Positions 1-5,512 are shown, counted from the stretch's first letter. The stretch is DNA of 5,693 bases from Dehalococcoidia bacterium (GCA_030615655.1 JAUWYU010000108.1:1-5693), one strand, 5' to 3'. Numbers and translations are program-made. The notes: generated by a model not told the origin, from the sequence alone.

Positions 1-1
1 G

Positions 2-553
2 CACATCCACGGTGTATCCATGGGGGGAATGATAGCTCAAGAATTTGCTTTGCGTTATCCTGAAAGGGTAATCAGTCTCATCTTAGCGTGTACGTATTGC
101 GGTGGTCCAGGTAGCAGTATTATGACAGACCCAGAAGTGGCGCAGGCCATGCAGCGTATGGCAGGCTTGCCTCTTAAAGAAGGGATGATGGAAATGCTTC
201 GCTTATGCGTGAGCCAGAAGTTAATCGACGATAATCCAGGTCTGATACGGGAGATGGTTGAGCAAATGACGGAGCACCCCATCACTCCACAGGGTCAGAT
301 GAGGCAGACGGAAGCAACGATGGCCCATAACACCTATGAGCGCCTGCCGGAGATAAAAGCCCCTACCCTGGTTATTCATGGAGATGCCGACCGAATCGTC
401 CCGGTGGAAAACGCCAGAATTATCGCTTCCAGGATACCCGGTACCGAACTGGTGATATTCCCGGACACGGAGCACATGCTTCTTGAGGCAGGAGAAGAGG
501 TTTCTAAGACGATGCTGGACTTCCTCAGGCGGCACCGCGCACAAACCACTTGA
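2..553 (+). CDS. Alpha/beta-hydrolase fold protein, C-terminal 183 residues (5' end outside window)
   Basis: This is the downstream two-thirds of a serine hydrolase, resembling the 3-oxoadipate enol-lactonase / haloperoxidase-like branch of the alpha/beta-hydrolase superfamily. The open frame runs from the first complete codon at base 2, so the start lies upstream; an ATG at 20 is internal. All three catalytic residues are visible. The nucleophile elbow HGVSMGG puts Ser at codon 17-19. The acid is the last Asp of HGDADRIVP (codon 389-391). The base is His in DTEHMLLEA (codon 473-475). The 'PTLVIHGDADRIVP' strand-turn and the C-terminal helix ending in a basic tail are typical of the fold. Family members are usually about 260-280 residues, so roughly 90 N-terminal residues (first strands and oxyanion loop) are missing from view. 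The segment between Ser and Asp is a helical, Met-rich cap region that normally sets substrate choice, so the substrate cannot be named. No signal peptide can be judged. The stop codon lies inside the -35 box of the next promoter, so this gene probably ends its own transcription unit. Confidence 0.9.
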   Translation, partial: HIHGVSMGGMIAQEFALRYPERVISLILACTYCGGPGSSIMTDPEVAQAMQRMAGLPLKEGMMEMLRLCVSQKLIDDNPGLIREMVEQMTEHPITPQGQMRQTEATMAHNTYERLPEIKAPTLVIHGDADRIVPVENARIIASRIPGTELVIFPDTEHMLLEAGEEVSKTMLDFLRRHRAQTT

Positions 554-578
554 CAAAGCAGAAACGCCTCCCTATAAT
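550..578 (+). promoter_or_regulatory. Consensus sigma70-type promoter driving pyrG
   Basis: A perfect -35 hexamer TTGACA (550-555) is separated by exactly 17 nt from a perfect -10 hexamer TATAAT (573-578). All 12 consensus positions match with optimal spacing, which is rare by chance. The hydrolase stop codon TGA (551-553) is embedded in the -35 box. The expected transcription start is about 7 nt after the -10 box, at or next to A585, within the stretch AAAAAGAAACCCCC. The next gene downstream on this strand is pyrG. The start site is inferred. Confidence 0.85.
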
Positions 579-584
579 AAAAAG

Positions 585-745
585 AAACCCCCACTTGTTT
601 GATAGTCTTTTCCTATTTCTATTGAAAATAGTGCAAATAGTATTACTCGAGGCACTTGTGACAGAATTCCGAACCGATATCCAGGTAAATTTCCAATAGT
701 AATAACTGGAGATATTCCAGATTATTAAGAGATTGGTTCTCGTAT
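585..745 (+). promoter_or_regulatory. Long 5' leader of pyrG with possible regulatory RNA structure
   Basis: About 160 nt of non-coding, A/T-rich sequence separate the predicted start site from the pyrG ATG. The transcript would begin AAACCCCC, then pass a U-rich tract (606-623). Visible pairing options are: an A/U-rich stem from 613-623 with 627-640 (CTATTT/AAATAG plus CTATT/AATAG, with a 3-nt bulge); CTGGA at 706-710, which can pair either with TCCAG at 680-684 or with TCCAG at 716-720; and GAGA at 729-732 with TCTC at 738-741, which would cover the only weak Shine-Dalgarno candidate (AAGAGA, 727-732). CACTTGT occurs twice (592-598 and 653-659). I see no hairpin followed by a U-run, so a classical attenuator is not evident. 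I recognise no known riboswitch class. Confidence 0.5.
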
Positions 746-2380
746 ATGCCAAAGTATATCTTTATAACCGGAGGCGTGGTCAGTTCCGTAGGCAAGGGCA
801 TCACCGTCGCCTCAATCGGCACCATTCTGAAGAGTCGCCAGGTCCCCGTAGCCGTCCAGAAGCTGGACCCCTACCTGAACGTTGACCCGGGCACGATGTC
901 GCCCTACCAGCACGGCGAGGTATTCGTCACCAAAGACGGGGCGGAAACGGACCTCGACCTGGGCAACTATGAGCGCTTTATCGACGCCGAGTTTACGGCC
1001 GATTCCAATGTTACATCGGGGCAAATCTACAGCGCCATTATCGCCAAGGAAAGAAAAGGCGATTTTCTGGGTGGCACCATCCAGATTGTACCCCACCTAG
1101 TCAACGAGATTAAGGACCGTTTCAAGAACCTGGCCGAGAAATCCGGGGCCGATGTTATTCTCATTGAGGTAGGCGGCACCGTGGGCGATATCGAGGGGCA
1201 GCCGTTCTTGGAGGCTATCCGGCAGATGAGGAACGATGTCGGCAGAAACAACGTGCTCTATGTTCACGTCACCTTTCTCCCCTATCTCAACTCCACCCAG
1301 GAACTGAAGACCAAGCCCACCCAGCACAGTGTTAACGAGCTGCGCCGTATGGGTATCCAGCCAGATATTATTATATGCCGCAGTGACCAGCCTATATCGG
1401 AAGGGATACGGGACAAAATATCCCTGTTCTGTGATGTGGAGAAGCAGGCGGTTATTCCTCTGCCGACCGTAGATACCATATATGAGATACCGTTAATCCT
1501 TGAAGAGACAGGTCTGGGCCAGCTAATTGTAGAAAGGCTCGGTATCAAGGCACACTCCACCGACATGAGACAGTGGCAGGGACTGGTGGAACGCATCAAG
1601 ACACCGCATGAGCCGGTTACCATCGCCCTCGTCGGCAAATATGTAGAATTAAACGACGCCTATTTCTCGGTTCGCGAGGCGCTGTACCACGCCGCACTCC
1701 ATCACGATAGAGAGTTGAATCTATTATGGATTCATTCAGAGGACTTGGACAAAGATGGCACTGATTCCCTGCTGCGCAGCGCCCAGGGTATTGTCGTCCC
1801 CGGTGGTTTCGGCGAGAGAGGCATCGAGGGGAAGATAAAAGTAGCTAAATATGCCCGGGAAAATGAAATCCCGTACCTGGGATTATGCCTGGGTCTGCAT
1901 GTTATGGTGATTGAGTTAGCCCGTCATGTCTTTGATTCGGACGAGCCGAACTCCACCGAGTTTGACCCCTCCACTCGCTACCCCGTCATTGACCTTCTTC
2001 CCGAACAAAAGAACATAGAAGAAAAGGGCGCTACCATGCGCCTGGGCAATTACCCCTGTAAACTCGTTCCGGACAGCCTGGCCGCAATTGCCTACGGTCA
2101 ATCTCTGGTGCAGGAGCGCCACCGGCACCGCTTTGAATTTAACAATGAGTTCCGGGAGCCCCTTCACAAGGCAGGTATGGCCTACAGCGGAATGTCTCCT
2201 GACGACCGACTGGTTGAGGTCTGTGAGCTAACCGACCACCCCTGGATGTTAAGCTGTCAGTTCCATCCTGAATTTGGCTCTCGCCCCGGTCGCCCTCATC
2301 CCCTGTTCCGCGATTTTATCCGTGTTTCTAAAGATATACTGCGCGAAGGAGCTCAACCCCCGTTACCTCTTTCAACCTGA
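746..2380 (+). CDS. pyrG: CTP synthase (glutamine-hydrolysing), PyrG
   Basis: PyrG makes CTP from UTP, ATP and glutamine, the last step of de novo pyrimidine nucleotide synthesis, in the cytosol. The 544-residue length is normal for the family. Residues 1-270 form the synthetase domain, with the P-loop-like ITGGVVSSVGKG at 7-18 (Lys17), KLDPYLNVDPGTMSP at 39-53, HGEVF, and EVGGTVGDIEG at 141-151. Residues 290-530 form the class I glutaminase domain, with oxyanion loop PGGFGERG (352-359), nucleophile Cys381 in GLCLGLH, RHRHRFEFN (458-466), and the His507/Glu509 dyad in QFHPEF. One oddity is that the usual Gln four residues after the Cys is His385 (codon CAT, 1898-1900). The start is fixed by the conserved N-terminus (PKYIFITGG), although the ribosome site upstream is poor (AAGAGA, 13 nt away). 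The gene lies behind a consensus promoter and long leader and is followed after 18 nt by the transaldolase gene, probably in one operon. Close similarity to Dehalococcoides PyrG is recalled, not searched. Confidence 0.98.
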   Translation: MPKYIFITGGVVSSVGKGITVASIGTILKSRQVPVAVQKLDPYLNVDPGTMSPYQHGEVFVTKDGAETDLDLGNYERFIDAEFTADSNVTSGQIYSAIIAKERKGDFLGGTIQIVPHLVNEIKDRFKNLAEKSGADVILIEVGGTVGDIEGQPFLEAIRQMRNDVGRNNVLYVHVTFLPYLNSTQELKTKPTQHSVNELRRMGIQPDIIICRSDQPISEGIRDKISLFCDVEKQAVIPLPTVDTIYEIPLILEETGLGQLIVERLGIKAHSTDMRQWQGLVERIKTPHEPVTIALVGKYVELNDAYFSVREALYHAALHHDRELNLLWIHSEDLDKDGTDSLLRSAQGIVVPGGFGERGIEGKIKVAKYARENEIPYLGLCLGLHVMVIELARHVFDSDEPNSTEFDPSTRYPVIDLLPEQKNIEEKGATMRLGNYPCKLVPDSLAAIAYGQSLVQERHRHRFEFNNEFREPLHKAGMAYSGMSPDDRLVEVCELTDHPWMLSCQFHPEFGSRPGRPHPLFRDFIRVSKDILREGAQPPLPLST

Positions 2381-2398
2381 CCCGAGGAGGAGAACCGA

Positions 2399-3049
2399 AT
2401 GCATATCTTTCTGGATACAGCCAATATCGACCAAATCAGGCAAGCTGCCCGACTGGGTATTATCAGCGGGGTTACCACCAATCCGTCCCTTCTATCCAAG
2501 GAGGCAACATCTGACTACGAAACTGTGACCAAAACCATTTGTTCTATAATCGGTGGTCCGGTTTCCGTAGAAGTGCTGGCGGAAGACGCCGAGTCCATGA
2601 TAGAAGAAGCTCGTCTCAAAGCGTCCTGGGCACCTAATGTGAACATTAAGATACCAATCACGGCTGACGGTCTTCAGGCGATGACCGTCCTGAGCAAAGA
2701 GAATATAAAAGTAAATATGACCCTTTGTTTCTCGGTTAATCAGGCACTACTCAGTGCTCTGGCCGGCGCCACCTATGTCAGCCCCTTCGTCGGCCGACTG
2801 GATGACATCGGCCACGATGGTATGCAGCTGGTAAAGGACATCATTGACGTATATAAAAATTATCCGCACCTGTCCACCCAGGTGATTGCCGCCAGCCTTC
2901 GTCATCCGCTGCACTGCATCGCTGCCGCCAAGGCGGGGGCTCATATCGCCACCGTTCCCTATAACGTGCTGATGCAGATGATACAGCACCCGCTTACCGA
3001 TATTGGCATCAAACGCTTTCTGGCTGACTGGAAAAGCGTTTCGAAATAA
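2399..3049 (+). CDS. tal: Small class I transaldolase (TalC/FSA family)
   Basis: This is a 216-residue (beta/alpha)8 aldolase of the short TalC / MipB / fructose-6-phosphate aldolase family, acting in the cytosol. Active-site residues by family alignment are Asp6 in FLDTAN, Thr26 and Asn28 in GVTTNPS, the Schiff-base Lys84 in NVNIKIPIT, and Ser166 in AASLRHP. At the position of E. coli FSA Tyr131 this protein has Phe130 (YVSPFVGR). In the family, Phe here goes with transaldolase and Tyr with fructose-6-phosphate aldolase, so transaldolase is the better call: moving a dihydroxyacetone unit between sedoheptulose-7-P and glyceraldehyde-3-P in the non-oxidative pentose phosphate pathway. A strong Shine-Dalgarno, GAGGAGGAGA (2384-2393), sits 5 nt before the ATG, inside the 18-nt gap after pyrG, which supports co-transcription. 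Automated annotation may call it 'fsa'. The C-terminus ends normally with DWKSVSK. Confidence 0.95.
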   Translation: MHIFLDTANIDQIRQAARLGIISGVTTNPSLLSKEATSDYETVTKTICSIIGGPVSVEVLAEDAESMIEEARLKASWAPNVNIKIPITADGLQAMTVLSKENIKVNMTLCFSVNQALLSALAGATYVSPFVGRLDDIGHDGMQLVKDIIDVYKNYPHLSTQVIAASLRHPLHCIAAAKAGAHIATVPYNVLMQMIQHPLTDIGIKRFLADWKSVSK

Positions 3050-3115
3050 TGGAAATCAAGAAAAGCACTGATACCCCTTTTTAGTAGGGAGACAGGATTA
3101 GAGTGAGGTAAAATC

Positions 3116-4375
3116 ATGAACATCGTTGATCTCGAAAACAAAACCAAGGAAGAACTGATGGAACTGGCCAAGGAAATGGGCATTTCCATCCCGGCCGGTC
3201 AAAAGAAGCAGGACATCATCATGCAGCTGCTCGAGACACATACCGAGCAGCAGGGTAATATCTTCTGTAGCGGCATTCTGGATATTATGAATGATGGCTA
3301 CGGCTTCCTCAGGCAGGATACCCTGCTTCCCAGCCAGACAGATGTATATATATCGCCCTCCCAGATTCGCCGCTTTGGTCTGCGTAATGGTGATATGGTT
3401 ACCGGACAGGGCAGGCTGCCCAAAAGTAACGAGAAATACTATAGCCTGCTCCAGGTAGTAGCCATCAACAACCTTGACCCGGAGCTTACCAAGAGCCGCC
3501 AGCCTTTTGGCTCGCTCACGCCCACCTTTCCCGACAGATTAATCAACCTGGAGCAATCACCGGATGACCTCTCCGCCCGTCTGCTCAACCTCATCGCCCC
3601 CATCGGGCGCGGTCAAAGGGGCTTAATCGTTTCGCCACCCAAGGCTGGCAAGACACTGCTGCTCAAATCCATAGCCAATTCCGCCGCTAACTATGATGAT
3701 ATTCACATAATGGTGTGTCTTATTGGTGAGCGCCCGGAAGAGGTTACCGATATGAAGCGTTCGGTTAAGGGAGAGGTGATAGGCGCCACCTTTGATGAGA
3801 TGGTGGATAACCAGACCCGTGTCGCTGAACTGGCGCTGGAAAGAGCCAAGCGCCTGGTAGAAAGCGGCAAGGATGTGATCATTCTGCTCGATGGCATTAC
3901 CCGCCTGACCCGTTCCTACAACCTGGCCATGCCCTCCAGCGGTCGCACCCTTTCAGGCGGCATCGACCCCGCCGCCCTGCACCCGGCTAAGCGTTTCTTC
4001 GGTGCCGCCCGCAATACTGCCGAGGGCGGCAGCCTGACTATTATTGCCACCTGCCTCATTGATACCGGCAGTCGCATGGACGACCTTATCTATGAGGAGT
4101 TTAAGGGAACCGGCAATATGGAGCTTCACCTTGACCGGAGACTCTCGGAGAGGCGTATCTTCCCGGCTATGGATATTCAACGCAGTGGCACCAGACGGGA
4201 AGAGCTATTGCTGGACGAAGAAACCCTGAAACAGGTATGGTTGCTGCGGCGCATGGTGACGATGATTGCCTCCGACCCCAATAACTTCGCCGAGGCTACT
4301 GAGAAGATTCTGGAACGTATGCGTAAATCCAAGGACAACGTTGAGTTCCTGGCCAACCTGAACCGAGACATGTAA
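3116..4375 (+). CDS. rho: Transcription termination factor Rho
   Basis: Rho is a hexameric RNA-dependent ATPase/translocase that releases transcripts from RNA polymerase in the cytoplasm. At 419 residues it equals E. coli Rho in length and lacks the long N-terminal insertions seen in some lineages. Domains are: a Rho-N helical module (about 3-42, DLENKTKEELMELAKEMGI); a cold-shock RNA-binding domain (about 48-118) with GYGFLR at 61-66 and VYISPSQIRRFGL; and a RecA-like ATPase (about 150-405). The ATPase shows Walker A SPPKAGKT (173-180), CLIGERPEEVTDM, Walker B VIILLDGITRL (254-264), the R-loop region TGSRMDDLIYEEFKGTGNME and the arginine-finger region RSGTRREEL (356-364). Two sites differ from the common form: Gly260 replaces the usual Ser after the Walker B Asp, and the segment FDEMVDNQTRVAEL departs from the usual FDEP...H...VAE. 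The ATG is preceded by TGAGGT (3104-3109), 6 nt away. It lies 66 nt after the transaldolase gene with no clear promoter or terminator between, so read-through from pyrG is likely. Confidence 0.98.
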   Translation: MNIVDLENKTKEELMELAKEMGISIPAGQKKQDIIMQLLETHTEQQGNIFCSGILDIMNDGYGFLRQDTLLPSQTDVYISPSQIRRFGLRNGDMVTGQGRLPKSNEKYYSLLQVVAINNLDPELTKSRQPFGSLTPTFPDRLINLEQSPDDLSARLLNLIAPIGRGQRGLIVSPPKAGKTLLLKSIANSAANYDDIHIMVCLIGERPEEVTDMKRSVKGEVIGATFDEMVDNQTRVAELALERAKRLVESGKDVIILLDGITRLTRSYNLAMPSSGRTLSGGIDPAALHPAKRFFGAARNTAEGGSLTIIATCLIDTGSRMDDLIYEEFKGTGNMELHLDRRLSERRIFPAMDIQRSGTRREELLLDEETLKQVWLLRRMVTMIASDPNNFAEATEKILERMRKSKDNVEFLANLNRDM

Positions 4376-4420
4376 TAACCCAGGGATATTATGAGAACCG
4401 TCCCCTTTTCGTTTCCTTAC

Positions 4421-4449
4421 TTGAACAAAGCTCCCTGAAGCCTTATTAT
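4421..4449 (+). promoter_or_regulatory. Probable sigma70-type promoter upstream of the 113-residue protein gene
   Basis: TTGAAC (4421-4426; four of six consensus positions) is followed after exactly 17 nt by TATTAT (4444-4449; five of six positions). The predicted start near 4456 would leave a leader of roughly 23 nt that still contains the AGGAG ribosome site at 4462-4466. It lies in the 103-nt gap after rho, which suggests that the next two genes can be expressed independently of the pyrG-tal-rho unit. Confidence 0.6.
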
Positions 4450-4478
4450 TATACCAGACACAGGAGTAAGATAAGTCC

Positions 4479-4820
4479 ATGATGCAAATCAGAAAAACCT
4501 ATATGGAAGTAAACCCCGAGCTGCTCTACGCCGAGATAAGGGACTTCACACTGAAGCAGGGTGTCAGCCTGGGCGAGAATAAGCTGGAGACCTATACCCT
4601 CCCTGACGAGTCGGCGACCTTCGTCTCCCGCGGCACGCTGACCTTCAACGCCCGGGGCGAGGTGGGCAAGGAGTGCCTGCGGGTGCACGTCGTCGGCAAC
4701 CCCCGGGGCGAGACCAAGCTGATGATTGACGTCAACGAGAAGCTTTTCCCGAAAGAGAAGCTCGCCGCCGTTCAGGACGATGTCGACTTTATCTTCGGTG
4801 CTCACGAATCGGAACAATAA
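4479..4820 (+). CDS. Conserved-looking hypothetical protein, 113 residues
   Basis: I do not recognise this family. The protein is soluble-looking and acidic, with no signal peptide, no membrane segment and no cysteine pair (one Cys, in KECLRVHVV). By eye its layout is an N-terminal helix (about 12-25), then three or four beta-strands (ETYTLPDESATFVSRGTLTF at 37-56; CLRVHVVGNP and TKLMIDVNEKLF at 66-90), then a C-terminal helix (PKEKLAAVQDDVDFIFGAHE). That resembles a small helix-sheet-helix fold, and no catalytic motif stands out. Coding on this strand is supported by an AGGAG ribosome site at 4462-4466 (12 nt before the first ATG), the promoter upstream, and G/C-rich third codon positions across 4600-4700. 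A second in-frame ATG follows immediately at 4482, so the start could be one codon later. It is followed after 35 nt by the flavoprotein gene, probably in the same transcript. It occupies the place where rpmE often follows rho, but it is not ribosomal protein L31. Confidence 0.8.
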   Translation: MMQIRKTYMEVNPELLYAEIRDFTLKQGVSLGENKLETYTLPDESATFVSRGTLTFNARGEVGKECLRVHVVGNPRGETKLMIDVNEKLFPKEKLAAVQDDVDFIFGAHESEQ

Positions 4821-4844
4821 TACGAATACGCCGTATTTGAGCTC

Positions 4845-4850
4845 GGAGGA
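4845..4850 (+). promoter_or_regulatory. Shine-Dalgarno site that places the start of the flavoprotein gene at an ATA codon
   Basis: GGAGGA is a near-perfect anti-Shine-Dalgarno complement, and it ends 5 nt before the in-frame ATA at 4856-4858. No ATG, GTG or TTG occurs in the flavoprotein frame between the in-frame TGA at 4838-4840 and the GTG at 4979, which has no comparable site upstream. The site therefore argues for initiation at or near 4856. Confidence 0.7.
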
Positions 4851-4855
4851 ACACC

Positions 4856-5512
4856 ATAAAACTGGAAATCAGCCATTTACCGGAGAATTTTAAAGATACG
4901 TGGCCTGGGCCAGGGCCGGGGCAGTTTGAAATCTGTTCCTGGGTCGAGTTTGTTACGGCCATACCCCAGGCCATAAGCGTGGTGACGACCTATAAAGAAG
5001 GAAATATCCCGAACGCATGCCCCCAGGCATGGACGTTATATTCCGGTGACGGTGCAGGTTACTATGTCATTTTCTCAGTAATAAAAAGGGCACATACCTA
5101 TAAAAACATATTGCGTGAAAAGGAATTCGTCGTTAATTTTCCGAGTTCCGATGAATTCCGCAAATGCATGGATACTATTAAGAATAACTCAGACGATACT
5201 GACGAGATTACAGCTTCCGGGCTTACCATCGAACCTTCAATAATAGTCAATGCCCCGAGAATCAAAGAATGCTTTTTGAATCTGGAGTGTAAACTGGGGT
5301 GGCACAGACCCCTGCATAAAGGGAGTTTTCACCATGTTTTTGCCGGCGAGGTCGTTCACGTTGCCGTAAGCCCCGACCATGTGAAACATAACAGCAACGG
5401 CCGCTACGGAGACACGGGCTATATCTATAATATTCACTCACCAATCGACCCGACAACCGGCGAGCAGGAACCGGCGAAAGTCGGTAAAATCGAGCCGATG
5501 TTCGAAATGTAG
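4856..5512 (+). CDS. Flavin-reductase-like FMN-binding domain protein (probable ATA start)
   Basis: This is a 218-residue protein of the flavin reductase-like / flavoredoxin (split beta-barrel FMN-binding) family, likely a cytosolic FMN-dependent oxidoreductase or electron carrier whose partner is unknown. Family-like features, numbered from the ATA, are: AIPQAISVVTTY (35-46), where a Pro precedes the first core strand; NIPNACPQAW (50-59), matching the flavin-contact N-x-(A/S)-P-x-S-type turn with Gln-Ala in place of the usual Ser; YVIFSVIKRAHTYKNI with EFVVNFP (strand, helix, strand); and GLTIEPS...PRIKECFLNLECKL followed by HHVFAGEVVHVAV. Coding clearly continues upstream of the GTG at 4979: 41 further codons give an amphipathic start (KLEISHLPENF), a WPGPGPG turn and SWVEFVTAIP, which belongs to the core. 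The only starts available there are non-standard. ATA at 4856 is best placed, 5 nt after GGAGGA; CTG at 4862 and ATC at 4868 are alternatives. A caller limited to ATG/GTG/TTG would report only 177 residues. Domain confidence is good; the specific substrate is unknown. Confidence 0.85.
   Translation: MKLEISHLPENFKDTWPGPGPGQFEICSWVEFVTAIPQAISVVTTYKEGNIPNACPQAWTLYSGDGAGYYVIFSVIKRAHTYKNILREKEFVVNFPSSDEFRKCMDTIKNNSDDTDEITASGLTIEPSIIVNAPRIKECFLNLECKLGWHRPLHKGSFHHVFAGEVVHVAVSPDHVKHNSNGRYGDTGYIYNIHSPIDPTTGEQEPAKVGKIEPMFEM

Noticed and set aside
622..646. TTGAAA (622-627) with TATTAC (641-646) as a second pyrG promoter
   Set aside because: The spacer is only 13 nt, far from the 16-18 nt needed. The upstream site at 550-578 is far superior.
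1282..1638. 118-codon open frame on the minus strand inside pyrG
   Set aside because: It lies wholly antisense to conserved CTP synthase sequence, is Ser/Arg/Ile-rich and shows no domain or start signals.
2274..2528. 84-codon plus-strand frame spanning the pyrG-transaldolase junction
   Set aside because: It overlaps the conserved C-terminus of PyrG and the catalytic N-terminus of the transaldolase in another frame. The strong ribosome site at 2384-2393 serves the ATG at 2399.
3050..3115. Separate promoter or rho leader peptide in the 66-nt gap before rho
   Set aside because: No paired -35/-10 boxes with suitable spacing and no short open frame with a ribosome site are visible. The gap is best read as an intra-operon spacer.
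4383..4410. Possible rho-downstream terminator: GGGA (4383-4386) with TCCC (4401-4404) followed by TTTT
   Set aside because: Only four G/C pairs plus one wobble, a 14-nt loop, and the T-run is broken by C. This is too weak to call an intrinsic terminator.
4449..4817. 122-codon open frame on the minus strand across the 113-residue protein gene
   Set aside because: The plus strand has a promoter, a ribosome site and G/C-rich third positions in frame. The minus frame encodes a Leu/Gly/Val-rich sequence typical of an antisense shadow and has no credible ribosome site.
4901..4921. G/C-rich palindrome CCTGGGCCAGG within the flavoprotein N-terminus
   Set aside because: It is explained by the codons of the WPGPGPG turn. 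No repeat partner or regulatory context is visible, although it does make a hairpin in the mRNA.
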